This document shows, piece by piece, positions 44,500-56,300 of a stretch of 64,000 nt of DNA. Position 1 is the stretch's first letter, and every line of letters starts with the position of its first letter. Below the pieces are notes generated by a model that did no database searches, had not been told where the DNA came from, and saw nothing but the letters and a program-made list of their open reading frames with translations. Both the position numbers and the translations under genes were made by a program. Origin of the DNA: Glandiceps talaboti (taxonomy: Eukaryota > Hemichordata > Enteropneusta > Spengelidae); assembly GCF_964340395.1 (NCBI RefSeq), contig NC_135561.1, forward strand, positions 16,722,865 to 16,786,864. Reading direction: 5' to 3'.

Positions 44500-44730
44500 T
44501 GGCTAGTGGACTTTGGGTGGCCTGGCCGCCACAAAATAATGTATATTCAACGCCAACGGCCATGCATCGTTGAACGTTGTGATGAGGGCGTTTGCATACG
44601 TCGATGTTCGTGTCGAGTCTTTGGTTTAGAACCGATTGTTGTGCGTGAACACAAGTTGCTAACTTTCAACTGTTTACAACCAATTACTACGAAACAATGG
44701 TACATAAAGGGTTGTGATATTTGTGTTTAA
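44500..44730 (+). CDS. Cysteine-rich terminal exon, possibly a cytokine-like protein
   Basis: After a possible acceptor (TTTGGCTAG at 44506) the frame reads DFGWPGRHKIMYIQRQRPC, then VERCDEGVCIRRCSC, RVFGLEPIVVREHKLLTF and KQWYIKGCDICV, ending at TAA 44730. AATAAA lies about 130 bp further on (44861), as expected of a last exon. The C....C....C...C.C, PI/IV, LL.F.C and final GCxxCV arrangement loosely recalls invertebrate IL-17 C-termini (GCTCV), but key spacing differs, and no upstream exon with a signal peptide was placed. It could also be a random frame. Family uncertain. Confidence 0.35.
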   Translation, partial: WLVDFGWPGRHKIMYIQRQRPCIVERCDEGVCIRRCSCRVFGLEPIVVREHKLLTFNCLQPITTKQWYIKGCDICV

Positions 44731-45310
44731 AGTCGGTTAACTTCTACACGGACAGAACTGTTCACACATACCTCGTTACCCTCATGTCAGTATTATTACG
44801 ACATATATGATAAACCTGGGTCTGAACGCGACACTAGTAGTTCACATTATCCTCTTGTTAAAAAATAAAATGGAAAAAAACTATTATATACTGACAAATT
44901 AAAGAAGAAGAAATACTATTTGAAAGTGACACATAAAAGGTAATACTTCTCAGGAAATTATATCTAATTGTCAAATATTTTCCCTGCAAACTTTTTAATC
45001 CGTTTCATTAATTGCCGGTAGTATAACTTGTAGTATACCAGTAGGACACACGTATTCAAGTAGATAAAAAACAACAAACAACAATAACAAAAAAATAAAC
45101 AAAAAACCATAAACATTTTCCAACCAAAATAGGGGTAGACGATAAAGGGATAAGGATGAAATATACATGAGTACATACAGTAAAGACCAATATTGGAAAA
45201 CGGTCTAAATTCTAACTTTATTTTGTCTAACTATCCATACAATCTAGTCTGTTCAATACTAAAATTAACCAATGCACAGCAATTGCATTAACATCGTCAT
45301 GCGCGCTGCA

Positions 45311-45344
45311 GAAACGTACGAGCTAACCACTCGGCCACCAAGAC
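45311..45344 (-). repeat. tRNA-Ser-like 5' fragment
   Basis: On the minus strand it reads GTCTTGGTGGCCGAGTGGTT followed by AGCTCGTACG, the 5' half of a serine-type tRNA with a perfect A box (TGGCCGAGTGG). The 3' half and B box are missing. It may be a tRNA-derived SINE head or a tRNA relic. Confidence 0.6.
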
Positions 45345-45621
45345 TTAGACCTTAGACCTTAGACTGCAAAAGGTTTCTTTTCAGTAAATAAATAACCTGA
45401 ATTTGTTACTAACAAACTTTTTCAGCTCTACTCTGCTAACACAGTGTCACAAGGGCAAGTATTATTGCTTAAATTGTCGTTTTCTCTGCTGCTACAAATG
45501 TATCAATCTCTATACAATTATATCTTACTGTTCTGTCATCACATGTAGGAAGTTACAGTCACAACGTTGATAGCCCGTAGATAAGGAAAACAATAGTTTA
45601 AGCAACACTACACGTCCCTAT

Positions 45622-47987
45622 GCCTGCTAATGAAACCAGAACTAGGTATAGTCCACAATTTATCATATATTCTACATTACAATTACATATGTGTTGTTTT
45701 ACAGAGTGACATTGGTACATTTAATCAGTGACTGATAACAATTTTGGTCATAAAAAACAAATATGGAATGGCATACTTGGCAAACTATGTTTTTGTCCAC
45801 ACAAGATCTGACAACTTTATTGTAATCTAGATAGCGGCACTATTTGCTTTATGGTCTTTTTTATTACATTAATGGTACGACTCTAACCATAAAGATATTT
45901 AGATATCTGTGTTGTTAAAATTACGACAATGTTGGTTTTGTCGTGCCCCCCCCCCCCCCCCCGCGCAATGAAAACAAAGAAAACAAAAACAAGTCGAGCT
46001 TAAGCAAAAGCAGCACAAATAAAAAATCAAAATTGCAAGCATTGCAGCAACAAAACCATGTTTGTGGGCGTTTTAATTTCTATAATGTACTGTACATATA
46101 CACAGTTTTAAACTTTAAGGTTGTCCTCACCAACAGAGTATTCAGAGGTAATCGGATTTGATTTATAGGATCATACCTAAAAGGTACCACATACCGTAAC
46201 CAGGGAATGTAGCTAGGTATATACCTAATTGAGTGTATCTGGCTCCCGTGCTGCTCATGCGCAGAGCTAGATTTCCAGCGGCTGTATGCACAGCTATCCC
46301 TGATGCTATAAGGTGACTGTACTTTTCGGCATTTAAATATAAAGTAAATACGTAAAGTAATCGTTAAGTCGAAGTTGTCTTACACATCCTTGGAATGGTG
46401 TCTTGTATTTAATAAAGTTGGTGAGATCAACTTTCAGGTTTAAAGCTGTGAATATATACAGTAAATTATAGAAAACGCCTGCAAACATGGTTAAGTATGT
46501 TATGTATGTACGTGTGACTGGAAAAATAAAATGTGATGTTCTACATGTACAACTATTTAGTAAGACTAAACTTTTATCAAAAATCAAAATGTGTCTGAGA
46601 AGAACTGAAAAATAACCCTACTTTCGATAAAGTTGGTATAACCCTATCTTAACCCAGCAATGTGTTTATACATTACACGATTACAGTTAACTGGATAATA
46701 GGGCTCATAAAAACGATTAGCATACTTTTGAAATTCTGACAATTCCATGAAGCGCATCTTAAGAAATTTAGCAAAAATTACACCAATTGCATAGGTTGCC
46801 ATAGTTTTCACAGTTTTTTTTTTAAATTCAGAAATAGTTTGATGTTTTTGGGAATTATAAAGAAATTTCTAAGGCTGAATTGACGATTTTTGCGTACCTT
46901 GGTCTATTTATTCTGACATTGTATATATGATTTAAGCATTTACAGGTATATCAACAATGGAGGTCAAAGATCATTTTATCAACTGATAAGTGTAAATTCT
47001 TAAGTTTACGAGAGGCATTCAGTTTGCATCTGGTTTTATTCTGTTTTTGCTTATGCTGAGCTTTTTTTTGTTTTGTTTGTTTTTATTGCGGGATGGGGGG
47101 GGGGGGTCTGAGCAGCACCAACTTTGGCTTTATGTTGAAATTTTAACATAACGAAGAGATAACAAACTTACGACCTCTGCTAAAGGCTGAAAGCATTGCA
47201 TGAGGTATTCAGAGGTAATCAGATTTGATTTATAGGTCATACCAAAAATATATCACATACCGTAACCAGGGACCGTAACTAGGTAAATGAGTGTATATAT
47301 CTCCCGACCTGCTCTTGCGCAGAGCTAGATTTTCGGCCGGCCGTACATCTATTCACATGCTGAACGACTGCTGGTATAACGTGACTATAATTTTGGGCAT
47401 TTAATATAAGGTAAGTACGTAAATTAATCGTTTAGACGAAGTTGTCTTACAAATCCTTGTAATGCTGTCTTGTATTTCATAAGGTTGGCGAGATCAGCTC
47501 TAAAGTGTAAAGCTGTGGATATGTACAGTAAATTATAGAAAACGCCTGCAAACATGGTTTTGTTGCTGCAATACTTCTTATTTTGTTCTGTTTTTGCTTA
47601 AACTGGGCTTGGTTTTGTGTTGTTTGTTTTCATTGCGGGAGGGGTCTGAACAAAACCAACGGTGGATTAACATAACGAAGAGAGACAAAAAACTCTGTAG
47701 TTTATAATATCGAGTAACGAAAAGACCATAAAAACACACAGTGCGGCTAGCTAGGTTACAGCAAAGTCGGATCTTGTGTGGACAAAAACCCAGTTTACCA
47801 AGTACACCATTCCATATTTTGTGTCGAGTTTCACACATAAAATCGGGGTCCTTTCTACGACTAAGATTGTTAACAGCCACTGATTAAATGTATTAATGTC
47901 ACTCTGTAAAACAACACTTAGTAATTATAATGTAGAATACATGATGAATTGTAGACTATACCTAGTTCTGGTTTCATTAGGCGAGGC
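45622..47987. mobile_element. 2.4-kb element with about 490-bp inverted arms
   Basis: 45622-46137 and about 47500-47987 are inverted copies sharing AATGAAACCAGAACTAGGTA, TTGTTTTACAGAGTGACATT, TTTTTGTCCACACAAGATC and the poly-C/CGCAATGAAAAC segment. The middle (46138-47500) contains a 360-bp direct repeat, 46137-46500 and 47205-47560, both starting GGTATTCAGAGG or near it. No transposase was found. It is a long-TIR or fold-back type of non-autonomous element. Confidence 0.7.
45945..45962. repeat. Poly-C run
   Basis: Homopolymer C followed by CGCG, inside the left arm of the 2.4-kb element. The matching place near 47095 has a poly-G run. Confidence 0.95.
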
Positions 47988-48998
47988 CTAACAAAAAACA
48001 ATTGTGTGGTTCCAATTACGCTCAATTTTAGAATAGGTGGGGTAGGTAGATTTGTTATTCTTTTTAATATTGTTTTGATATGTGAGTGCCTAGTTCAGGT
48101 AGTTATGTTTCCAGTTGTTTTCCTGTCTTATTGGTTTCTTCTCATCAGATGTACAACCATTACAGATGGGAAGAACAGTATTATTATAGTTTTTTAAGTT
48201 GATGTTTAGTTTTGGCATCCACTATTTCTCACGATTTTATTAGTTTTTCTCGAATACGTAAAAACAGTTTAGGGTCGGTGTGAAAATCTAGGTTGGGTCG
48301 GGTAAACGGAACCAAAGCAAGAATATATCAACAGATTTACTATACTTTATAGTGACACAAGAATGTTGATAACTACCTTAGCTATGTTATATCTAATAAC
48401 AATGGATATTGATTTATCATTTGTTAACATGATTTAGGGAGCACTAAGTTTTACGACGGAGGGTTGGGTTGGATGGCGTAAAATCACAGAGGGACACTTC
48501 CAGCTTAATGGTCACACAGCAGATGGGGAGGTCTTAGACCCCAGGAAAATGTGTATACGCTTTGAAAAAAGAAAACAATGGCGTAATTGTTTGTTAAATT
48601 GAGTCACGTAGTCGTGTCACTATAATAATACAATACGACTAGAGACATTTGACAGATTGCCAGATAACATTGTGTTATATATCGCGGTGCGCATATATTG
48701 TTTGACCAGGCAACAGTGATAAGAGACTAAACTACCCGACACAACTTATATTATTATATACCTGTTTATATTGCCCTCAATTGAGATGGCGTGAACGCTA
48801 TATATTGCTAATAATAAATCAACTATGCAAATGCTCACATCTTATAGTGATGTGACATCAGGTGCATGTATATGTTTTGGTGGGGTTGGTGTTATGTTCT
48901 AAACTATGTTTAACTTGTTCATGTATATAGTTTAGCCATAGACGTAGATTTAACAGTACTCCTGCATGTATTTCTTCGTACAGGTGATATGAATAGTG
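47988..48998. other. Upstream region of the CARD gene
   Basis: About 1 kb with no coding sequence seen. It must hold the promoter and 5' UTR of the gene starting at 48999. An AG at 48982-48983 after TTTCTTCGTAC could be the acceptor of a noncoding first exon. An in-frame TGA at 48990 lies just before the start codon. Confidence 0.45.
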
Positions 48999-50257
48999 AT
49001 GGACCTGGAAGAGTTGAAAATCTTGAGGAATTCTCCGAATTTGAAGATATTATCAGAGAAAATTGATACCAAACATGCGATGAGACAGGCAATTAAGACA
49101 TATCCAAAAAATTTCACCTGGCATGACTTCGACGTTTTAAAGGTGGGCACGAACAATATTAATATGCAATCGATTTATCTTCGACTAAAGTTGTCTGTAC
49201 ACACTTACAGTGTGAAAAGCAACACCTACTATCACCCTGGCATTAATAAAAAGGTAAATAAATTGTTGGCTTTGTTGTCTTGTTCTGCCACATCGGCATA
49301 TTGATAAAAGCCAAATTTAAGTTAACACAAAAATAAACGTGGTTCACATCAAGTTTAGCTTTGACAGACAATGACTAACAGGCCAACCCCCAAAGACAAA
49401 CAACTAACTAACCAACAATCCAAACAAACAAACAAACAAACAGACAGACATACATACAAACAAACAAACAAATAAACAAACAAGCAAACAAACAAACAAA
49501 CAAACAAACAAACAAACAAACAAACAAACAAAAACAAAAAAAAACTCCAAACATAATACATTGATTGAATTGTAACTTGCCAATGGAAGAAATAAGCTTT
49601 AATTTAATTTCTCTCGTATAACAGTTATGGATAGTCAAGTGAATAAGTATTCCAAATATAAACAAGTAATCATGCCCAGAAATTATGATTAAGAATATAC
49701 AATTGAGAAACTATAGATGTGTTTAATAAAATAATGGCAATGATGAGTTTCCAGGGTAAACAGCAAGACAAATTAAACACATTCAAACACACCCAGGTAT
49801 AGCAACCGTAGCAATAGCCCCTCTCCCTACTTTATTGCAAAACAAAAACATTACAGTGATGACAGGTTAAGTTATTCTGAATATAAAAAACAAACATACC
49901 TACAAACCTAGACCATATGTTAACAGTCAACTCGTCGCATTTTATATGCAATGGTCAATAATCCCGATGTCCTTGTTTGTGTAACAAGCCACTGACACTA
50001 CTTGTTAATACAATTTAAAGCTGACAATTTGAGTATAGTGATCGCTAAACATACACATAGTTCTAGCAAATGCAATTTTGAACCTTTATACTCTTTCTCC
50101 ATATAGAATAAATTATCAGCGGAGAAGAGATATCGCCATCTTGTTACCAAGTTTAAGGATATCTCTAATGGTTATGTTAAACTGTACAAAGTCCTCTTAG
50201 ATATCGGAAGTCCTGAAAGTGTCCTAAACATCCTAAGGCCAGGGTTGTCGACTGTGG
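48999..50257 (+). CDS. CARD-coding exons 1 and 2
   Basis: The ATG at 48999 is the first in-frame Met after a TGA at 48990. Exon 1 (48 codons) reads [20 protein letters not shown], then [10 protein letters not shown] and [10 protein letters not shown]. Exon 2 starts [19 protein letters not shown], then [19 protein letters not shown]. The layout L..L...I....L...L, then T..DF..L......R...LV..., then Y..LY..L...G...VL, follows the six helices of a CARD. The 964-bp intron between them holds the CAAA array. Confidence 0.65.
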
Positions 50258-53200
50258 GTAAGTTATAAACATATTGTTAATAGTAAAATCACCTGCCTTG
50301 AATACAAAATGTCAAAAATGATTTGTCGAGTTTGTCATTGTTTCCTAACTATGATTAATACGCCTTCTCTGTAGTGTTTAGCAATCGAGTGTTTGGAATT
50401 TTTTTAGATTGCAATGCAACAATTTACTCTAATACGAAAGAGATTGTTCAGTTATTTCAGATTGACACATACTCTGCTCAATGTGGTATTTTAGATTAAG
50501 CATTTGCATACTACCCTAAATTGTAACTACTCTTCACGAGTAGAATGTGTGTCCCAAGCACCTATTTTGATAAGTTATTTCAACGATGAGTTTAGTATGA
50601 TGACTAACTAGGACAAAAAGGCGGGCTGTATCAAAATGATAAAGATATCATATCTTTGCTGTGAGTCTCTTTGTTGATTGGAAACGCTACTTTTTGATTG
50701 GGATCCCCCACTTTGGTGAGAGCACATATCCTTTTTGATGGAAGTCACTCTTTGGTGAGAGCACGTATCTTGTTTTATAGGAGCATGTCTCTTCTAGATC
50801 GGGAACCCCTCATTTTGAGTGAGCACGCCTTTTTGTTCACTGTAGTTTAATGTATATGCTGAAGTAGTGTTAAATAATCTACATAACGGTCAACCCACTT
50901 GTGTCAGAGACAACCTTTGATTGAGTAATCAACACTGGGTGATCAACTTTTGTATTGAAATATATAAGAGTTTGAACATGGAAAGGCACCCTTATGTTTT
51001 CTATTTTGTATGTATCGTATCAGCCTCACCCCCAAGATCAGACCCACCCCCAAAATCAGACCTACCCACAAGATCAGACACACCCCCAGGAGCAGCAAAA
51101 GCAAAGGAATTTGATCAAGAAGGTAATGTACACGGGGACCAAGACAATGAGTGCACAAAGTGCAAAGAAAATTTATATTACTGTAGACACATGATATAGC
51201 ATGATGTTACATAAGTGCAGGGCCGTAGCCTGACCAAATTGCCAAGGGGGCAGAATTTTGTCTTGGTGCAATCATGCATTCAAAATTTAGAAAATGTGAT
51301 AATTTACATAAATTTGCATGTAATGTACATAAAATATATATTTTAGCATACGCAATTAAATATCATATGTAAGGTCAGAAAAAATAAAAAATGCTTGTCA
51401 ACGGGTAACATAACCCATCACATTGGGTAAGTAGGTCGATTGCATTTTTTCACAATGCTTGACAAGGATAAAACAAACCGTATATAATGACAGCAAAATA
51501 TTTCAGGTCGAGTTTAGATAGAACTTATTCAGTCATCTTGATACTATCTCATGTAATTTGTCTGCATAGCTACAGTTAGGAAATGTACATAATTTACGGT
51601 TAAAACAAATTTAAGCCCCGCCAATTGAAACTCAAGCATTATTTTAGCCACCTATTCTGTCACCTACACTACAGTGGAGATATAAAATCACATGGTACAA
51701 TGATTCATTAGAAGGAGACAACTCCAAAGGTGAAAAAAAAATGAAAATAAGACATGCAGTGTAAGAGGCCATTTAGAGGCATAAGATATCAAACCACATA
51801 ATAAAATACCCGGAGAATTGAAACAATTATTCTATGTATTACATATTATCTGGAAGTGTATTTTGTTGTGGCAAAGCTGAAAGATATTATGCGGATTTAC
51901 ACATGGTAAATGACTTCTCCTGAAGTTTAATTTCGTTTAAAAAAATCCTGAATAAAGAGCAAAACATTTCAAGACTTTCAGACTTTTGATGGCCCAATGG
52001 TCGTCAACTTTTGTTAAATTCTTTTTAGTGCACATTGGATATTTAATCGCAATTCATGCTTGTATGCAACATCAGAGCCAAGTAAACCACTGTATAAGAT
52101 ATTATATAATTTGGAATAGACTCAAATGTGTATTGTTACATGTACTATTCAGAAAATATAAAGAAATATCCTTAATTTTGAAAAAAAAATGCGAATATAT
52201 TGAGGATATATTGCCCATCACCAGAAAAAAACGCATATGGGTAGGTTGAACAGCTTTTTCATTTTTTCTGGCCTAATGTCGCATATTTCAAAGTAGTTGC
52301 CGAAAAGATGTCACATTCAAAGTAAAAAAAATGATGGTGCTCAAATAAGTAACACAACAAAATAATAATTTTCTTTACCCAACTTCCAAAACTGTTCTGG
52401 CCTCGTTTATGTCGGAACCCAAGGTGAACTCAGTGAATTCTCCTTGTCATTATCATTATAATGGCAATTGAATTTTGGATTTTGATGTCGAAGGTACAGC
52501 TCTGTTTACAAATTCAGGGCCATTCTTTCCATAGCAAATTGTCGCTTCAAAATGAATTGTGGAATAACGCTTGTGTCAGTGTTCAATGAGATAATTATAT
52601 CAAACAATATTTTAACCAAAGACAACGTTGAACACAATTATAGAAAGAAAGATATTCAAATAATGGCTCTTAAACTGCGTATATAGTGTAATAGTTTTTC
52701 AGGGCCACCAAATAATCCAAAAAGAGATAGATCGGCCGTTTTTTTTGGCAATTTATTGAGTTACAAACAATAACTTGGCATTTGTTGTTTCACATTAATT
52801 GTTCAACTAATAAGGCCATGAAGCCATGATAACATTGTTTTATAAATTAAAAATATGAATTAATGCCCAATCCTCATCATATGGTCACTTTAAATAGTAC
52901 TTTTAGTCATTTTTGTTTCAGAATTATCATGGAACTATAATTATAGTGAAATATTAGTTTTTTTTGTACTTACTACAATATCAGTTTTAAAACCATTTCA
53001 CAGCACTGCTTAAAGGGATCGGTGATATGATGAAATCACAGGAAGAGCGTTCTGCTGCACGAATCAAGGCCATCGTGCAAGAGGAAATCAAAGGTATAAG
53101 ACATGATGTAAAAGACATGAAGCAAACAATTTATAAAATTGATCATTTGGAAAGTACGATAGCATCTGTACAAGCAGGTAAGTTATGCAAAGTGCTATTT

Positions 53201-53446
53201 ATGCAAGCGAGAAATATTTTACGTAGTAATGCATAGAAGAATTATAAAATTTAGTTGTCATGATATTATTGTTTTCTTGTATAAACTAATCTTATCATTC
53301 ATTCGTAGTGACTGAAGATTTACTTCAAAATGGCTCATTGACAGTCATGACAATTCAAATAGTACACACACACACACGCACGCACATACATACATACATA
53401 CATACATACATACATACATGTACATACATATACACACGTGTATATG

Positions 53447-53538
<92 letters not shown>

Positions 53539-55501
53539 CACACATTCACATACATACATACATACATACATACATACATACATACATACATACACAAATA
53601 CACACATCAAAAGGTAATCATCAAAGAAAACACACGATACAAATACAACTGGTCGATTGTTTACGTCCTATTTTCTCCACATCAGACATTACGTCAGGTC
53701 ATAATGCCACATCCGACTTGGCGAGAATGGTAAAATATCTGTATGCAGAGTTTAATGAATTCAAAGAGAAAATAAACGACATCGAAAAACAACAAGGTAA
53801 GTTTTATGATTCATTTTGTAATATTTAAATGGGTGTTAAATGGTTACAAGGATTCCAATTTATGTTCGCTTTTTGTTCAGTTCTTATCCATATATGGTGA
53901 TATGCTGACCAGAAAACCTATATTCCTGCACGAATTTATTAAATTTTAATTTAGCGTCCAAATTAGTGTTTTTATTTTCATTGGAATGTCAACACATAAT
54001 GAGTGCTGTTTCGGTTCAGTTATAAAAAAACATGTATCTTAAATCATACCACTAAATTACTAATATATGATTAAAATTTAAACACTTCGGTAAACTGTAG
54101 TTTCTATGATTTGATACACAAATGGGTAATAAAATTGTGGTTACCGGTTTTCTTTCATAACAAAATGACACTTGCAGCTATGAAAAACATTGAACAAATG
54201 TTACAAGGCGGAAACGATGTAATGCGTGAAATTGAGAATTTAAAGAGAGAGTTAGGCCAAGTCAAACTAAGGATGGAAGAGAAGTGTGATGTGATGACAA
54301 ATCGAATCGATAATTTGGAAAGAGAAATGACAGGTATTTATTTATTTTTTCCTTCTTTTCTGATACTGTTATGTATATGTACTGCCCATTTCATATTAGT
54401 GTTCACAGGCTCTGTTTGATACAACCACGCAGAAACCAAGAAGAAACTCCACATTCTACACTTAAAATAGTAAGATTGCAGTTTTTTGCAATATTTAGTC
54501 TTAAAGAAATAGATACACTGTAGTCAACAAAGTTACATACATGTAGTTTAATGGAATTATTCAGGACAATTGAACAGAAAATTGGGAGGGGGAATAGACA
54601 ATTGTAAAATAATTACATCTTTTTTATATAATTATATAGAAATAATAATTATATCAAAAAATGATTCATATTTTTTGAAGTCAAAGAGCAAAGTTTCACT
54701 GCCTTCTAAAAACATCACTTTATATTATTAATATATTATGCAGTGTGCGTGTGGGGGGCGTCATTCAAATTTACAATGTCAGATAGGGTGTTATTAATAT
54801 TTTTGAGCAAAATGGGAGGGTGGCTACCCATATTTTCATATTTTTTGTTACCATTCCCCGACCCCCGCCCCTCGGCCATAAATAATGACTGCTCCTAAGT
54901 TGGCCCCCTGACACTAATTGAGCGGCGTTTCCAATGGGGAAACTAAAGGTTATTTCAATCATAATGATCTTGCATAGACTAAGCTTTCCATACAACCCCG
55001 ATCCTGGTTGTATCGCACAAACGCAGTTAGCAAAGATAATTGTGTTTTGTGATTAATTTAACCGTTTTATATGACATAGAGCACCCACACAGTGTGTAAA
55101 TGCATAGTGAAACTCTTGGGCTAGTTCAGGCAATAACGTAAATCCAAACATTTTCTTGTTTACATGATTTGGCCATTCTGGTAATTGTCTTTTATACAGG
55201 ACGTATGATAGCACGTTGTGATGTTAAAATAATTGCCGTGAAGATACAAACACAATGGGAAGTGATCGCTAAAGAGGTTGGCATAGAAGGTGACAGAGTT
55301 AAGCGTTCTCGAGGGAAACAGGTACTTGAGGGCGTGGCAGCAGCCGAGGCATTTCTCTCCCAATGGATTGAAAATGATGGTAAAGCTGCAATGGCTACAG
55401 GCATACCACCTACCTATGATGCTTTGTATGATATTGTCAAAAGGCAAGACGAGAAAGTTGCCGAGGAAATTAAGGAATTGGAAAATCATGTTATGGAGTG
55501 A
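48999..55501 (+). CDS. CARD - coiled-coil - death-domain adaptor (complete, seven coding exons)
   Basis: Exons: 48999-49142, 50107-50257, 51024-51122, 53004-53177, 53686-53796, 54178-54333, 55200-55501. Total 1137 bp, 378 residues. Phase is 0 at the first junction and 1 at all others, and every exon has GT/AG borders. Residues 1-98 look like a CARD; about 99-131 form a Pro/Lys/Asp linker; 132-280 are mostly coiled coil; about 281-378 look like a death domain. CARD plus death domain is the make-up of CRADD/RAIDD-type adaptors that link receptors to caspases, but those lack a long coiled coil, so this is a different layout. CARD and death-domain genes are expanded in lancelets and other invertebrates, usually tied to innate immunity and cell death. 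The binding partner is unknown. Confidence 0.7.
49420..49535. repeat. (CAAA)n microsatellite
   Basis: CAAA units with CAGA and CATA variants, in intron 1 of the CARD gene. Minus-strand frames (FVCL repeats) are artefacts. Confidence 0.95.
50258..51023. other. CARD-gene intron 2
   Basis: Holds a decayed relative of the 20-kb fold-back family (CAACAATTTACTCTAATACG at 50418). From 50660 to 50830 it has loosely repeated units of about 50 bp ending GTGAGAGCAC or GTGAGCACG. Confidence 0.4.
51024..51122 (+). CDS. Linker exon 3 (Pro-rich repeats)
   Basis: A 99-bp exon, phase 1 to 1. Encodes [18 protein letters not shown] and [11 protein letters not shown]: three or four copies of a PPxSD-like unit, a flexible spacer. 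Confidence 0.65.
51123..53003. other. CARD-gene intron 3, nothing recognised
   Basis: Almost 1.9 kb of AT-rich DNA without array, inverted repeat or credible exon. The 87-codon frame at 51986-52249 has no splice or family support. Confidence 0.5.
53004..54333 (+). CDS. Coiled-coil exons 4 to 6
   Basis: 53004-53177 (58 codons: [18 protein letters not shown], then [10 protein letters not shown]), 53686-53796 (37 codons: [20 protein letters not shown]) and 54178-54333 (52 codons: [19 protein letters not shown], then RIDNLEREM). All are phase 1 to 1 and could be skipped without breaking frame. Heptad-like spacing of I/L/M and many E/K/R suggest an oligomerising coil. Confidence 0.7.
53364..53600. 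repeat. Compound microsatellite (AC)n-(ATAC)n-(TA)n-(ATAC)n
   Basis: Lies in CARD-gene intron 4. Nearly symmetric: ACAT units, TA block with a TTTATTGA break, and again ACAT units. Long open frames across it are artefacts. Confidence 0.95.
54405..54480. mobile_element. Half copy of the TCTGTTTGATAC MITE
   Basis: GGCTCTGTTTGATACAACCA followed by CGCAGAAACCAAGAAGAAAC matches the left arms at 30816 and 55742. No right arm is seen nearby. It lies in the last intron of the CARD gene. Confidence 0.55.
55200..55501 (+). CDS. Death-domain-like terminal exon
   Basis: Acceptor TTTTATACAG, phase 1, stop TGA at 55499-55501. Contains [18 protein letters not shown], then [11 protein letters not shown] and [18 protein letters not shown] at the first helices, then L..W, then T.Y.AL.DI, follows a death-domain fold. 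The three overlapping open frames on both strands are shadows of this exon. Confidence 0.65.
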
Positions 55502-55739
55502 CCAATGGATATAAAATTAAACACTAAAATTCTAAAGTTTCGTACCCAGAGTCATTTTCATCGTTTTGCCTCATAAGGAAAAAAATTGATACTCGGAAAT
55601 GCTAGTGTATGTAATTTTGAACTACAAAATTAACGTACTGTGGTATGGAAATACATTTCTTAATGTGGAAATGGATTATAATCAAGAAGTGAAACACAAA
55701 TTATCTGACAACATAATGAATTTCACAAAAATGTTCAAA

Positions 55740-56049
55740 TTTTCTGTTTGATACAGCCACACAGAAACCAAAAAGAAGTTGTGTATGTCACATTTTTACT
55801 ACATTTAATCTAAATGAAATAAACCATTTAAATATATTGCAACTCTATACACACATTCTGGCACTAACCTTTTTATTAATCATGTCAAACACCCGATGAA
55901 GGGCGAGTAAAATGTTTGTATAGTGGCATGGTATGTGAATTCACTTAACAAAAATGTAGCAAGAAAGTGTACTCATTCAAGCTTCGTATATTAAATTGTA
56001 GCATAACCAGTTTATTATTAGTTTATGTGTGGTAGTATCAAACAGAAAA
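55740..56049. mobile_element. MITE copy just downstream of the CARD gene
   Basis: TTTTCTGTTTGATAC at 55740 and its complement GTATCAAACAGAAAA ending at 56049 bound about 310 bp. It contains AATAAA at 55818-55823, 320 bp after the CARD-gene stop, which could serve as its polyadenylation signal. Confidence 0.7.
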
Positions 56050-56237
56050 GCCGAACGGTAATTCGCTGTGGCTTGAGATAACCTACATTTAAGAATTACG
56101 TTTGGTACTTCTCCAATCATTTAAAAATATTCCAGTATGAGATAATATCATAATATACCTGTAACATGTTTTCTAATTCTCTATATTCTCTATATAACTA
56201 AACACTGATGTCGACAGTGCAGATTGAAATAAAAATA

Positions 56238-56300
56238 ATGTAATGTAATGTAATGTAATGTAATGTGAAGTGATGTGATGTGATGTGATGTAATGTAATG
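56238..56300. repeat. (TAATG)n / (TGATG)n microsatellite
   Basis: Pentanucleotide array with a TGATG variant block. Confidence 0.95.

Noticed and set aside
55160-55489. 109-codon minus-strand frame
   Set aside because: Antisense shadow of the death-domain exon, which has splice continuity and family pattern on the plus strand.
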